A DNA stretch of 12,844 bases from JBGTLA01 sp041744375. Its GTDB lineage: Bacteria > Actinomycetota > Acidimicrobiia > Spongiisociales > ZC4RG35. Each line of letters opens with the position of its first letter. Position 1 is the stretch's first letter. Under the pieces are notes generated by a model. The model had not been told where the DNA came from and made no database searches. It saw only the letters and a list, made by a program, of their open reading frames with translations. Both the position numbers and the translations under genes were made by a program. Of this stretch, positions 6,227 through 12,844 are shown piece after piece. The stretch is taken from positions 1 through 12,844 of the forward strand of contig JBGTLA010000065.1 of the NCBI GenBank assembly GCA_041744375.1. Direction: 5' to 3'.

Positions 6227-8284
6227 TCAGGTGCGGGCGATCTCGCGAATCTCGTACACCTCGATCAGGTCGCCCTCTTTCACATCGTTGAAGTTGGCGA
6301 GACCGATTCCGCACTCGAAGCCCTGGGCGACCTCGCGCACGTCGTCCTTGAATCGCTTGAGCGAGTCGATCGAGCCGTCGTAGGTCACGATCCCCGACCG
6401 CAACAGACGGGCCCGGGCTCCCCGCTGCACTACCCCTTCGGTGACGTAACAGCCTGCCACCGACCCTGCCCTCGGCACCTTGAAGACCGCCCGGATCTCG
6501 GCGGTGCCCAACACCACCTCCAGTTGATCGGGTGCGAGCTGGCCCACCAGCAGCTTCTCGATGTCGTCCAAGAGCTCGTAAATGATGCCGTAGGTGCGGA
6601 TCTCGATCCCCATCTTCTCGGCGGTGCGTCGGGCGTTGGGCTCGGGACGCACGTTGAAGCCGACGATCACCGACTCTGTCACGTCGGCCAGCGTCACGTC
6701 GTTCTCGTTGATCCCGCCCACCGCCCCGTGGGCGATCTCGATCTTGCCGCCTTCCCGTTCGATCTTGACGATCGATTCCCGCAGCGCCTCCAACGACCCC
6801 TGGGCGTCGGCCTTGATGATGACGCGCAACATGGCGTCTTCGGAGCGCAACTGCTCGAGCAGGCCTTCGAGTCTCTCCCGAGCGGAAGGCAGCGCCTGCT
6901 CCTCGGCCCGGATCGCTGTCATGCGACCTTCGGCCAGACTGCGTGCCGCCCGATCGTTGCTCACCACCTCGAAGAAGTCACCCGAGGCGGGGACGTCGTC
7001 CCAGCCCATGATCTGGACCGGCGTGGAAGGCCCGGCGCTCTTGATGCGGGCTCCGGTGTCGTCCATCATCGCCCGCACCCGGCCCGGAACCGGTCCGGCC
7101 ACGAAGGCGTCGCCCTGACGGAGGGTGCCGCGCTGGACGATGACGGTGGCGACGGGGCCCCGGCCCTGCTCGACCTGAGCCTCCACCACCACCCCCGATG
7201 CGGGTGCCTTCGGGTTGGCCTTGAAATCCTCCAACTGGGTGATCAGGTCCAAGATCTCGAGGAGGTCGTCGACTCCGGCTCCGGTCGTGGCCGAGACCTC
7301 GACGCTGGGGATCTCGCCCCCGAGCTCTTCTGTGATGACGTCGTACTGGGTCAACTCGGTCCGGACCCGGAGTGGATCGCTGCCGGGGGTGTCGATCTTG
7401 TTGATGGCCACCACCATCTTGACGCCGGCGGCTTTGGCGTGGCTGATCGCCTCGCTCGTCTGGGGCATGACCCCGTCGTCGGCGGCTACCACGAGGACGA
7501 CGATGTCGGTGATGTTCGCCCCCCGGGCCCGCAGGGCGGTGAAGGCCTCGTGACCGGGAGTGTCGATGAAGGTGATCTTGCGGTCGGCGACGTCCACCTG
7601 ATAGGCCCCGATGTGCTGGGTGATGCCGCCTTCTTCTCCCCCGACGACGTTGGTCTTGCGGATACTGTCGAGGAGGGTCGTCTTTCCATGATCGACGTGG
7701 CCCATCACCGTCACCACCGAAGGCCGCGAGACCAGGTCGTCGGCGGCGTCTTCGAACACGGGTTGTGCGGCCACCGGGGGCCTGACCTTGGCGGGTTCTG
7801 CCGACTCGGTGATGTCGACCATGACGCCGAGGGACTCGGCCACCTGTTCCATCAACTCGACCGGCATCACGGCGGTGGCGCCGACCGGCGTCCCTCCCAC
7901 CAACAGGGTGCGCACGACTTCAGAGGCGGGGCGGGCGATGGCGTCGGCATACTCCTCGACGGTCATCCCGGCCGACACCTCGGCAAAGCCCACTTCTTCG
8001 CCAACAGGGGCGGCTTCTTCTGGCGGGGAAACATCCGTCTCCGGCTCGGCGACCGCCTCAGAGACGACTTCCGGCTCAAGCGCCTCCGCAACGACTTCCG
8101 GCTCAGGCGCCTCTTTGGCTTCGCCGCCACCCGCCAGAGCAAGGGTGACCAGCTCGGCATCGGTGGGATCCAACCCGGAAGAGGCTGTCTTGACCTCTAT
8201 CCCCAATTCTGCTGCCTGCTCGAGGACTTCCTTGGACTCGATGCCAAGGTCGCGAGCAAGCTCATAAACCCGTACTTTCGCCAC
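6227..8284 (-). CDS. infB: Translation initiation factor IF-2
   Basis: GTPase that brings initiator tRNA to the 30S subunit and promotes 50S joining. Using the GTG at 8284 the protein is 685 residues. In order it has an IF2_N domain (AKVRVYELARDLG, 2-14), an Ala/Glu/Pro-rich linker (about 52-105), a second IF2_N-like module (GMTVEEYADAIARPASEVV, 106-124), then the G domain with GHVDHGKT (195-202), GGITQHIGAY (219-228), DTPGH (241-245), NKID (295-298) and SATTG, followed by the beta-barrel and C-terminal tRNA-binding domains. It is short beside the roughly 900-1000 residue IF2 of mycobacteria and Streptomyces, the difference lying in the linker. The start is chosen because GGAG (8293-8290) is 5 bases before this GTG, while an earlier GTG at 8290 overlaps that site. 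nusA ends 12 bases upstream. Confidence 0.97.
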   Translation of the reverse strand: MAKVRVYELARDLGIESKEVLEQAAELGIEVKTASSGLDPTDAELVTLALAGGGEAKEAPEPEVVAEALEPEVVSEAVAEPETDVSPPEEAAPVGEEVGFAEVSAGMTVEEYADAIARPASEVVRTLLVGGTPVGATAVMPVELMEQVAESLGVMVDITESAEPAKVRPPVAAQPVFEDAADDLVSRPSVVTVMGHVDHGKTTLLDSIRKTNVVGGEEGGITQHIGAYQVDVADRKITFIDTPGHEAFTALRARGANITDIVVLVVAADDGVMPQTSEAISHAKAAGVKMVVAINKIDTPGSDPLRVRTELTQYDVITEELGGEIPSVEVSATTGAGVDDLLEILDLITQLEDFKANPKAPASGVVVEAQVEQGRGPVATVIVQRGTLRQGDAFVAGPVPGRVRAMMDDTGARIKSAGPSTPVQIMGWDDVPASGDFFEVVSNDRAARSLAEGRMTAIRAEEQALPSARERLEGLLEQLRSEDAMLRVIIKADAQGSLEALRESIVKIEREGGKIEIAHGAVGGINENDVTLADVTESVIVGFNVRPEPNARRTAEKMGIEIRTYGIIYELLDDIEKLLVGQLAPDQLEVVLGTAEIRAVFKVPRAGSVAGCYVTEGVVQRGARARLLRSGIVTYDGSIDSLKRFKDDVREVAQGFECGIGLANFNDVKEGDLIEVYEIREIART
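8064..8113 (-). repeat. 27-base tandem duplication inside the infB linker
   Basis: Bases 8064-8090 form one unit and 8091-8113 repeat its first 23 bases with a single mismatch. In protein this gives two copies of a nine-residue unit, EPEVVAEAL then EPEVVSEAV. The unit is in frame and adds acidic/alanine-rich linker. It looks like a recent slippage or duplication event in a disordered region. Confidence 0.75.
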
Positions 8285-8296
8285 GGTCACTCCAAA

Positions 8297-9466
8297 TCAG
8301 TCGTTTTCATCTATCGAGGTGTCTCCCCCAATTTCGGTGTCGGCGTCTCCCTCGCCGTTCTCCCCCGCTTCGTCCACCGCGGCTTCTTCGACGATCGCCG
8401 TCGCATCCTCTTCAGGGGCCCCGGCGGCGGTCGCCTCGACGGCGCCAGCACCAGCTTCGGCCACGACGGGCGCCAGCTCCTCACCTTCCGGCTCCTCACC
8501 TTCGCGGTCGGAGCGGATGTCAACCTTGTAGCCGGACAGACGCGCCGCCAGGCGGGCATTCTGGCCCTCCTTGCCGATGGCCAGCGACAACTGGTGATCA
8601 CTGACCACCACGGTCGCCGTTTGTGTCTCCTCGTCGATCAGGACCTCTTTGACCCGGGCGGGCCCGAGCGCCTCGGCGATGAACTCGGGGGTGTTCTCGC
8701 GCCACTGCACCACGTCGACCTTCTCTCCCCGCAGCTCGTTGACGACCTGGCGCACGCGCGAGCCCCGGGCTCCCACGGTGGCGCCCTTGGCATCGACGTT
8801 GGCATCGTGGGACTGGACGGCGATCTTGGTGCGGTGCCCCGGCTCGCGGGCGATGGCCACGATCTCGACGGTGCCGTCGGCCAGTTCGGGCACCTCGAGG
8901 TGGAGGAGCTTGCGCACCAGGTCGGGGTGGCTGCGCGACACCACGATCTGGGGGCCTTTCGTCTCGCCTCGCACCTCGACGATGAGTGCTTTCACCCGGT
9001 TGCCCCGCTGCAGGCGCTCGTAGGGGATGCGCTCGGAGCCGGGCATGATGGCCTCGGCGTCGCCCAGGTCCAAGATGGCGAAGCGGTTGTCGATCTGTTG
9101 GACGATGCCGGTGACGAGATCACCTTCGCGGCCGTCGTAGAGGTCGAATACCTGCTCGCGCTTGACTTCCCGAAGTCGCTGCTGGATGACCTGCTTGGCG
9201 GTCTGGGCGGCGATCCGACCGAAGTCGTCGGGCGTATCCTCCCACTCGTCGGTGACGTTGCCTTCTTCGTCCAGTTCCTGGGCGTAGACGATGATGTCGC
9301 CCGAGTCGGGGTCGATCGTCACCCGGGCTTCCTCGGCCGCTCCCGGCGAGCGCTTGTAGGCCGAGACGAGAGCGTTGGCGAGAGCATCGAGGATGGCATC
9401 GACCGGGACCCCCCGCTCGCGTTCGAGCAACTCGAGGGCGTCCATCATCTGTGCGTCGATCTGCAT
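8297..9466 (-). CDS. nusA: Transcription termination/antitermination factor NusA
   Basis: Binds RNA polymerase and nascent RNA and modulates pausing, termination and antitermination. From the ATG at 9466 it is 389 residues: an N-terminal polymerase-binding domain (MQIDAQMMDALELLERERGVPVDAI), an S1 domain (about 115-180, GDLVTGIVQQIDNRFAILDLG), KH1 with GARGSRV (232-238) in front of NELRGEKVDVVQW, KH2 with AIGKEGQNARLAARL (296-310), and an acidic, alanine-rich tail (about 320-389). The extended C-terminal acidic repeats of enterobacterial NusA are absent. An earlier ATG at 9481 overlaps the rimP stop (ATGA), but AGGAG at 9478-9474 with 7-base spacing clearly favours 9466. infB follows 12 bases later with no ylxR between them. 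Confidence 0.97.
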   Translation of the reverse strand: MQIDAQMMDALELLERERGVPVDAILDALANALVSAYKRSPGAAEEARVTIDPDSGDIIVYAQELDEEGNVTDEWEDTPDDFGRIAAQTAKQVIQQRLREVKREQVFDLYDGREGDLVTGIVQQIDNRFAILDLGDAEAIMPGSERIPYERLQRGNRVKALIVEVRGETKGPQIVVSRSHPDLVRKLLHLEVPELADGTVEIVAIAREPGHRTKIAVQSHDANVDAKGATVGARGSRVRQVVNELRGEKVDVVQWRENTPEFIAEALGPARVKEVLIDEETQTATVVVSDHQLSLAIGKEGQNARLAARLSGYKVDIRSDREGEEPEGEELAPVVAEAGAGAVEATAAGAPEEDATAIVEEAAVDEAGENGEGDADTEIGGDTSIDEND

Positions 9467-9477
9467 CTTCGTTCTCC

Positions 9478-9951
9478 TCATCTACCCGGCTTGGGAGCGG
9501 ATTCCCACCGGAACACTGTGCGGGCCGAAATCACGTCACCTTGCGGGTAGCGGTGCTCGTCACCTTCGACGGTGACGGTCACGTTCTTGTCGTCGGCCTC
9601 GGTCAGGACACCCCGGTGCGTGTGCACCGATCCGGCCCGGTCGCGCGCTTTGACGATCACGTCTCGCCCGATCGACTTGAGGAAGTGCGAGGGACGCCTG
9701 AGCGGGCGCTCCAGGCCCGGCGATGTCACCTCCAGCTGGTAGGGACCGTCGAAGTCGGTTTCGGCATCGAACAGGCGGCTCAGGCCGCGCGACACCTCGG
9801 CCAGCCGGTCGAGGTCGAGATCATCTCCGTCGACCACCACCTTGACGGTGCGGGCCTTGCCGCTGCCGAGCACTTCGAGGTCGTCGAGTTCGAGATGCTC
9901 GGCGGCCAGGTAGGACTCAGTCAGATCCCAGAGATGTGTTTTGGTGCTCAT
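9478..9951 (-). CDS. rimP: Ribosome maturation factor RimP
   Basis: Assists late maturation of the 30S subunit. The 157-residue protein shows the two-domain RimP pattern: an N-terminal alpha/beta domain with DLDRLAEVSRGLSRLFDAE (46-64) and YQLEVTSPGLERPLRRPSHF (71-90), the family signature, then an SH3-like C-terminal domain (IGRDVIVKARD to about 145). The ATG at 9951 is the only good start, but there is no convincing Shine-Dalgarno sequence before it. It is the first gene of the rimP-nusA-infB series, and the leader upstream carries a promoter-like box and a stable hairpin. serC lies 138 bases further upstream on the same strand. Confidence 0.95.
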   Translation of the reverse strand: MSTKTHLWDLTESYLAAEHLELDDLEVLGSGKARTVKVVVDGDDLDLDRLAEVSRGLSRLFDAETDFDGPYQLEVTSPGLERPLRRPSHFLKSIGRDVIVKARDRAGSVHTHRGVLTEADDKNVTVTVEGDEHRYPQGDVISARTVFRWESAPKPGR

Positions 9952-10002
9952 GGTGCGGGGCTATCGGTTTGTATGTGGTAAAACGCAGTCCCCACAGCAA
10001 AG

Positions 10003-10022
10003 AGGTGGGCCGACGCCCACCT
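10003..10022 (-). promoter_or_regulatory. 8-base-pair hairpin in the rimP leader
   Basis: AGGTGGGC and GCCCACCT form a perfect 8-base stem around a 4-base loop, followed on the minus strand by CTTTG rather than a full T-run. It lies downstream of the candidate promoter at 10057-10085 and about 50 bases before the rimP ATG. It could therefore be an attenuator for the rimP-nusA-infB transcript, or a weak terminator for serC. In E. coli the corresponding operon is autoregulated by NusA through leader signals; a parallel here is inferred from position alone. Confidence 0.5.
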
Positions 10023-10030
10023 GCTGGAGA

Positions 10031-10072
10031 ACCGCGTCCTCAGTTGGCAGAGGCCGAGTATACCGACGCGGT
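10031..10072. repeat. 8-base inverted repeat flanking the rimP -10 box
   Basis: ACCGCGTC (10031-10038) and its exact complement GACGCGGT (10065-10072) are 26 bases apart. The TATACT box and the expected start of transcription (near 10050) lie between the arms. It may be a spaced operator or part of a larger RNA fold. Confidence 0.4.
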
Positions 10073-10085
10073 CGCCCTGACCGAA
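10057..10085 (-). promoter_or_regulatory. Candidate promoter for rimP-nusA-infB operon
   Basis: The minus strand reads TATACT at 10062-10057, a near-consensus -10 box. TTCGGT at 10085-10080 is 17 bases upstream as a weak -35 box. It sits just after the serC stop and would give a leader of about 100 bases before rimP. No better TATAAT-like element was seen nearer the rimP start. Confidence 0.5.
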
Positions 10086-10089
10086 GACG

Positions 10090-11175
10090 TCAACCGCGGG
10101 CGGCGGCGAAGGTGGCCATGAAGGCGACCAGGACCTCGACCGATGAGATGTCGGTGGCGGCGTAGAGAGACGCCCGAATCCCGCCCACCCTGCGGTGGCC
10201 CTTGAGACCGATCATTCCCGCCGCCGTCGCTTCGGCCACGAACCTCTTCTCGAGGTCTTCGTCAGGCAGGCGCCACACCACATTGGTGTGTGAGCGAAAG
10301 GCGGGGTCCACCGGCGAGCGGTAGAAACCCTCCGATGAGTCGATGGCGGCGTACACCAGCGCCGATTTCTCGGCGGAGCGTTGCTCGAGACCCGCCACCC
10401 CCCCGTGGGATTCGAGGTGGGCCAGGACCTTTCCCATCACCCAGGTCTGGAACATGGGCGGCGTGTTGGCGAGGGAGTCGCCCTCGATGTGGGTTCGGTA
10501 CCGCAGGTAGGTGCCGAGGTGGGAGGTATCGGCCAGGGCCGAGCGGCGCACGAACACGAGCGCCATCCCCGCCGGCGCCAGGTTCTTCTGCACTCCCCCG
10601 TACACCAGGTCGTAACGGCTCCAGTGGATGGGGCGGGCCAGGTACTCCGATGACATGTCCGCGACGAGGGGCACCTCGACGTCGGGCAGGTCGACCATGC
10701 GGATGCCGCCGATGGTCTCGTTGCTGGTGACGTGGAGGTAGCGGGTGCCGTCTTCGATCGTCACCTCGCCGGGGCCGGGCATCGTCGTGTAGTCGGCATT
10801 CGCCCCGTCCCAGGCGACATAGCCCACCCCAAGGGCCGCGGCGTCGGCGTAGGCCGACTTGGCCCACGACCCCGACAGCACATGACCGGCCCGCTCCCCC
10901 GGCGCCAGCAGGTTGAGCGGCGCCATGGCGAACTGGAGGGTGGCTCCCCCGCCCAGCAGGAGGATGGCGAAGTCCTCGGGTGCTCCCGACACCCGCCGGG
11001 CCGTGGCCATGGTCTCGTCGTGGATGGCTTGATAGTCGGCCGAGCGGTGGCTCATCTCGACGACGGTCATTCCCGTGTCGCCGTATTCGGGAAACTCGTC
11101 GCCGACCTCTTCCAGCACCGCCAGCGGGAGGGCACAAGGTCCCGCCCCGAAGTTGTGAACACGCATGGCGGCCAT
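10090..11175 (-). CDS. serC: Phosphoserine aminotransferase
   Basis: PLP-dependent enzyme that converts 3-phosphohydroxypyruvate and glutamate to phosphoserine and 2-oxoglutarate in serine synthesis. The 361 residues match the usual 360. Landmarks are the N-terminal VHNFGAGP, GGGATLQF (75-82) for phosphate binding, W104 in SGSW over the PLP ring, TSNETIGG (150-157), ADMSSE (172-177) with D173 to the pyridine nitrogen, and the Schiff-base lysine K197 in GGVQKNLAPAG. The C-terminal LKGHRRVGGIRASLYAATD is the signature of the E. coli-type subfamily. The ATG at 11175 is used; ATG at 11166 (MRVHNFGAGP) is equally plausible and neither has a clear ribosome binding site. It is divergent from fdhD with a 50-base gap and co-directional with rimP. 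Confidence 0.95.
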   Translation of the reverse strand: MAAMRVHNFGAGPCALPLAVLEEVGDEFPEYGDTGMTVVEMSHRSADYQAIHDETMATARRVSGAPEDFAILLLGGGATLQFAMAPLNLLAPGERAGHVLSGSWAKSAYADAAALGVGYVAWDGANADYTTMPGPGEVTIEDGTRYLHVTSNETIGGIRMVDLPDVEVPLVADMSSEYLARPIHWSRYDLVYGGVQKNLAPAGMALVFVRRSALADTSHLGTYLRYRTHIEGDSLANTPPMFQTWVMGKVLAHLESHGGVAGLEQRSAEKSALVYAAIDSSEGFYRSPVDPAFRSHTNVVWRLPDEDLEKRFVAEATAAGMIGLKGHRRVGGIRASLYAATDISSVEVLVAFMATFAAARG

Positions 11176-11212
11176 GGTGCCACCCCGACTGCGCTCACTC
11201 CAACAGCACCTC

Positions 11213-11218
11213 TACGCT
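11213..11218 (+). promoter_or_regulatory. -10-like box for a leaderless fdhD transcript
   Basis: TACGCT fits the actinobacterial TANNNT pattern and ends 7 bases before the fdhD ATG, so transcription would begin at or next to the A of ATG (11226). No Shine-Dalgarno sequence is present in the 50-base divergent spacer. The -35 region (TGCGCT, 11190-11195) is poor. Confidence 0.4.
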
Positions 11219-11225
11219 GACACAC

Positions 11226-12017
11226 ATGACCTCAGTCAGCCGTCCGGTCGTGGCTTTCGACGGAACGAGTGCGTCCCGGCGCGACGACGTGTTGGCGGAA
11301 GAGGCGCCCGTCGAGATCCGGCTGCTCGACGTCCCCCTGGCTGTGCTCATGCGCACCCCCGGCGACGACGTGGCCCTGGCCCGCGGTTTCGCTCTCACCG
11401 AAGGGATCGTGCTCAGTCCCGGCGAGATCTCCTCGGTCGACCCCATCGGCGACGGCGACCGCTACGAGATCTTCCTGGCCGAAGGCGTCCGGGTCGACCC
11501 CGAGCGGTTCCGGCGCTCTGCCTACGTCTCCTCGTCGTGTGGCGTGTGCGGCAAGGCCTCGATCGACGCCGTGCGCGTCGCCGCCCGCTGGCCCCCTCCC
11601 GGACCCACCCTCACCGCCTCACTGCCCAGGCTGTGGATACGGGCGTTGTCCGACGTGCAACCCGGGTTCGATCTCACCGGCGGTCTCCACGCCGCCGTCG
11701 TTTGTACCCCGGAGGGAATGGTGCTCGCCGCGGCCGAGGACGTCGGGCGCCACAACGCCGTCGACAAGGCCATCGGCAAGCTCACCGCCAAGTACTGGCC
11801 GCTAGGTGAGGTGGTCCTGGTCGTCTCCGGACGGGTGTCCTTCGAGATCGTGCAGAAGGCGGCGGTGGCCGGGATCCCGGTGGTGGCGGGCGTGTCGGCC
11901 GCCTCGTCGCTGGCTGCGGACCTGGCCACCGAGCTAGGGCTCACCCTCATCGGCTTCACCCGCGACAGCCGCTTCGTGGTCTACGCCGGCGCCCACCGCT
12001 TCACCGACCTGCCCTGA
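11226..12017 (+). CDS. fdhD: Formate dehydrogenase accessory sulfurtransferase FdhD
   Basis: Transfers sulfur from a cysteine desulfurase to the molybdenum (or tungsten) cofactor so that formate dehydrogenase becomes active. The 263-residue product, close to the family's usual 260-280, has EEAPVEIRL (25-33), MRTPGDDVALARGFALTEGI (42-61), the catalytic pair C105 and C108 in SSCGVCGK, TGGLHAA (151-157), EDVGRHNAVDKAIG (171-184) and SGRVSFEIVQKAAVAGIPVV (201-220). All are expected of a functional protein. The ATG at 11226 is chosen because it begins the conserved region at a normal length; the open frame extends upstream only through serC antisense. It is the only plus-strand gene, it ends 18 bases from the convergent proS stop, and no formate dehydrogenase gene is in the window. 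Confidence 0.95.
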   Translation: MTSVSRPVVAFDGTSASRRDDVLAEEAPVEIRLLDVPLAVLMRTPGDDVALARGFALTEGIVLSPGEISSVDPIGDGDRYEIFLAEGVRVDPERFRRSAYVSSSCGVCGKASIDAVRVAARWPPPGPTLTASLPRLWIRALSDVQPGFDLTGGLHAAVVCTPEGMVLAAAEDVGRHNAVDKAIGKLTAKYWPLGEVVLVVSGRVSFEIVQKAAVAGIPVVAGVSAASSLAADLATELGLTLIGFTRDSRFVVYAGAHRFTDLP

Positions 12018-12035
12018 ACCACTCCGTGTGGGGAC

Positions 12036-12844
12036 TCAACGGGCGGCGGGTATGTCGGCCAGGAGGCGGGAGATGGCGTCGTCGCGGGCCGACTCCGTGG
12101 TGGTCAGGGTGGCACGGTCGGTGAGTTCCACCGTTCCCGCCGCCACGCCCTTGGGGCCGACGGTGAGCCGATAGGGGATGCCGATGAGCTCGGCGTCGGC
12201 GAACTTGACGCCCGGGCGCTCCGCCCGGTCGTCCAACAGCACCTCGACCCCACCGTCGGTCAGGCGCCGGTAGACCTCGTCGCCGGTGGCCGCCACGGCC
12301 TCGTCGTCGGCTCGGAGCAGGGTCACGACCACCTCGTATGGGGCAATCGACACCGGCCAGATGATCCCGGCGTCGTCGTGGCTCACTTCAACCACCGCCG
12401 CCATGTTGCGCTCCACCCCGATCCCGTACGAGCCCATGACGATGGGGTGCGAGTTTCCGTCTTCGTCCTGGACGGTGGCACCGAACGCCTCGGCGTACTT
12501 GGTTCCCAGCTTGAAGATGTGTCCCACTTCGATTCCCTTCCACATCTCCAGCTCCGACCCGCACTCCCAACACGGCTCACCGGCGTGAACGGCGCGCAGG
12601 TCGGCCCAGCGGATGTCGACTATGTCGCGTTCGACGTCGACGTGGGTGAAGTGCCAGTCGTCCTCGTTGGCACCAGTCGTCATGTTGAATCGCCCCCGCA
12701 GGGACTCGTCGACGTACACGGGATGCTCGCTCACGGCCACCGGCCCCAGGCTTCCCGGCAGGGCGCCGAGCACGGCCCGGACCTCTTCGGGCTCGGCGGG
12801 GCGCAGCTCGGCCGCCCCCGTCATGTCCATGAGCTTTTGGGGAT
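12036..12844 (-). CDS. proS: Prolyl-tRNA synthetase, C-terminal part (5' end beyond window)
   Basis: Class II aminoacyl-tRNA synthetase charging tRNA-Pro. About 269 codons are visible, ending in LLADIPAAR, and the frame stays open to the right edge; the ATG at 12830 is internal, not a start. The visible part begins in the INS editing domain (ELRPAEPEEVRAVLGALPGSLGPV), passes CWECGSELEMWKGIEVGHIFKLGTKY and the class II motif 3 segment MGSYGIGVERN, and ends with the anticodon-binding domain (APYEVVVTLL, then VLLDDRAERPGVKFADAELIGIP). These match the bacterial ProRS form with an insertion domain, usually about 570 residues, so roughly half is seen. proS upstream of rimP-nusA is a common actinobacterial order, here separated by serC and fdhD. 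No terminator with a T-run lies in the 18-base gap to fdhD. Confidence 0.95.
   Translation of the reverse strand, partial: PQKLMDMTGAAELRPAEPEEVRAVLGALPGSLGPVAVSEHPVYVDESLRGRFNMTTGANEDDWHFTHVDVERDIVDIRWADLRAVHAGEPCWECGSELEMWKGIEVGHIFKLGTKYAEAFGATVQDEDGNSHPIVMGSYGIGVERNMAAVVEVSHDDAGIIWPVSIAPYEVVVTLLRADDEAVAATGDEVYRRLTDGGVEVLLDDRAERPGVKFADAELIGIPYRLTVGPKGVAAGTVELTDRATLTTTESARDDAISRLLADIPAAR

Noticed and set aside
6005..9550. A 1181-codon open frame on the plus strand
   Set aside because: It lies antisense, in codon register, to infB and nusA, whose lack of TTA/CTA/TCA codons leaves it open. The product has no recognisable family and is rich in His/Asp/Gly, as expected from antisense of GC-rich genes.
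9952..10089. Possible tRNA in the rimP leader, since metY precedes rimP in E. coli
   Set aside because: No acceptor-stem pairing, no T-loop GGTTCGAAT-like segment and no anticodon arm could be built; only the simple hairpin and promoter-like elements are present.
12018..12035. Bidirectional terminator between fdhD and proS
   Set aside because: The 18-base gap has only a 4-base CCAC/GTGG pairing and no T-run on either strand.
1..12844. Mobile element, CRISPR, defence or secondary-metabolite system
   Set aside because: No transposase, integrase, direct-repeat array, nuclease/helicase set or biosynthetic gene is present; every gene is a recognised chromosomal housekeeping or accessory enzyme.

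Overview
This window is a GC-rich stretch of bacterial chromosome that carries a translation and RNA-metabolism gene cluster, almost all of it on the minus strand. Reading in the direction of transcription (right to left), the order is proS (enters from the right edge), serC, rimP, nusA, infB, ylxP-like DUF503, rbfA, nrnA-like, truB, ribF, rpsO, pnp (runs off the left edge). fdhD is the only gene on the plus strand and lies between proS and serC. The gene order, the G/C-dominated third codon positions and frequent GTG starts point to an actinobacterium. A deep-branching lineage such as Acidimicrobiia is my guess, because serC and fdhD lie inside the cluster and ylxR is missing; this is inference, not proof.

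Layout. 1-2225 holds most of polynucleotide phosphorylase. 2226-2446 is a structured rpsO-pnp spacer with a perfect palindrome just after rpsO and a long two-tier hairpin just before pnp. 2447-2704 is ribosomal protein S15, preceded by a short spacer with a candidate promoter. 2787-6213 is a tightly packed run (ribF, truB, nrnA-like, rbfA, ylxP-like) in which neighbouring genes overlap by 1 to 11 bases. 6227-9951 is infB, nusA and rimP with 11-12 base gaps. 9952-10089 is a leader with a TATACT -10 box and a strong hairpin. 10090-11175 is serC, divergent from fdhD (11226-12017). The 3' part of proS fills 12036-12844.

How the genes work together. RimP and RbfA mature the 30S subunit, S15 is one of its primary binding proteins, NusA controls elongation and termination, IF2 starts translation, TruB modifies tRNA, ProRS charges tRNA-Pro, and the NrnA-like protein with PNPase finishes RNA decay. 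RibF makes FMN and FAD and is a common passenger next to truB. SerC (serine biosynthesis) and FdhD (formate dehydrogenase maturation) have no direct functional link to the rest.

I found no mobile element, CRISPR array, tRNA, rRNA, defence system or biosynthetic novelty. The points worth a second look are regulatory (leaders, inverted repeats, promoters, a probable leaderless mRNA) and syntenic (missing ylxR, inserted serC/fdhD). I do not think the window contains an undescribed multi-gene system.
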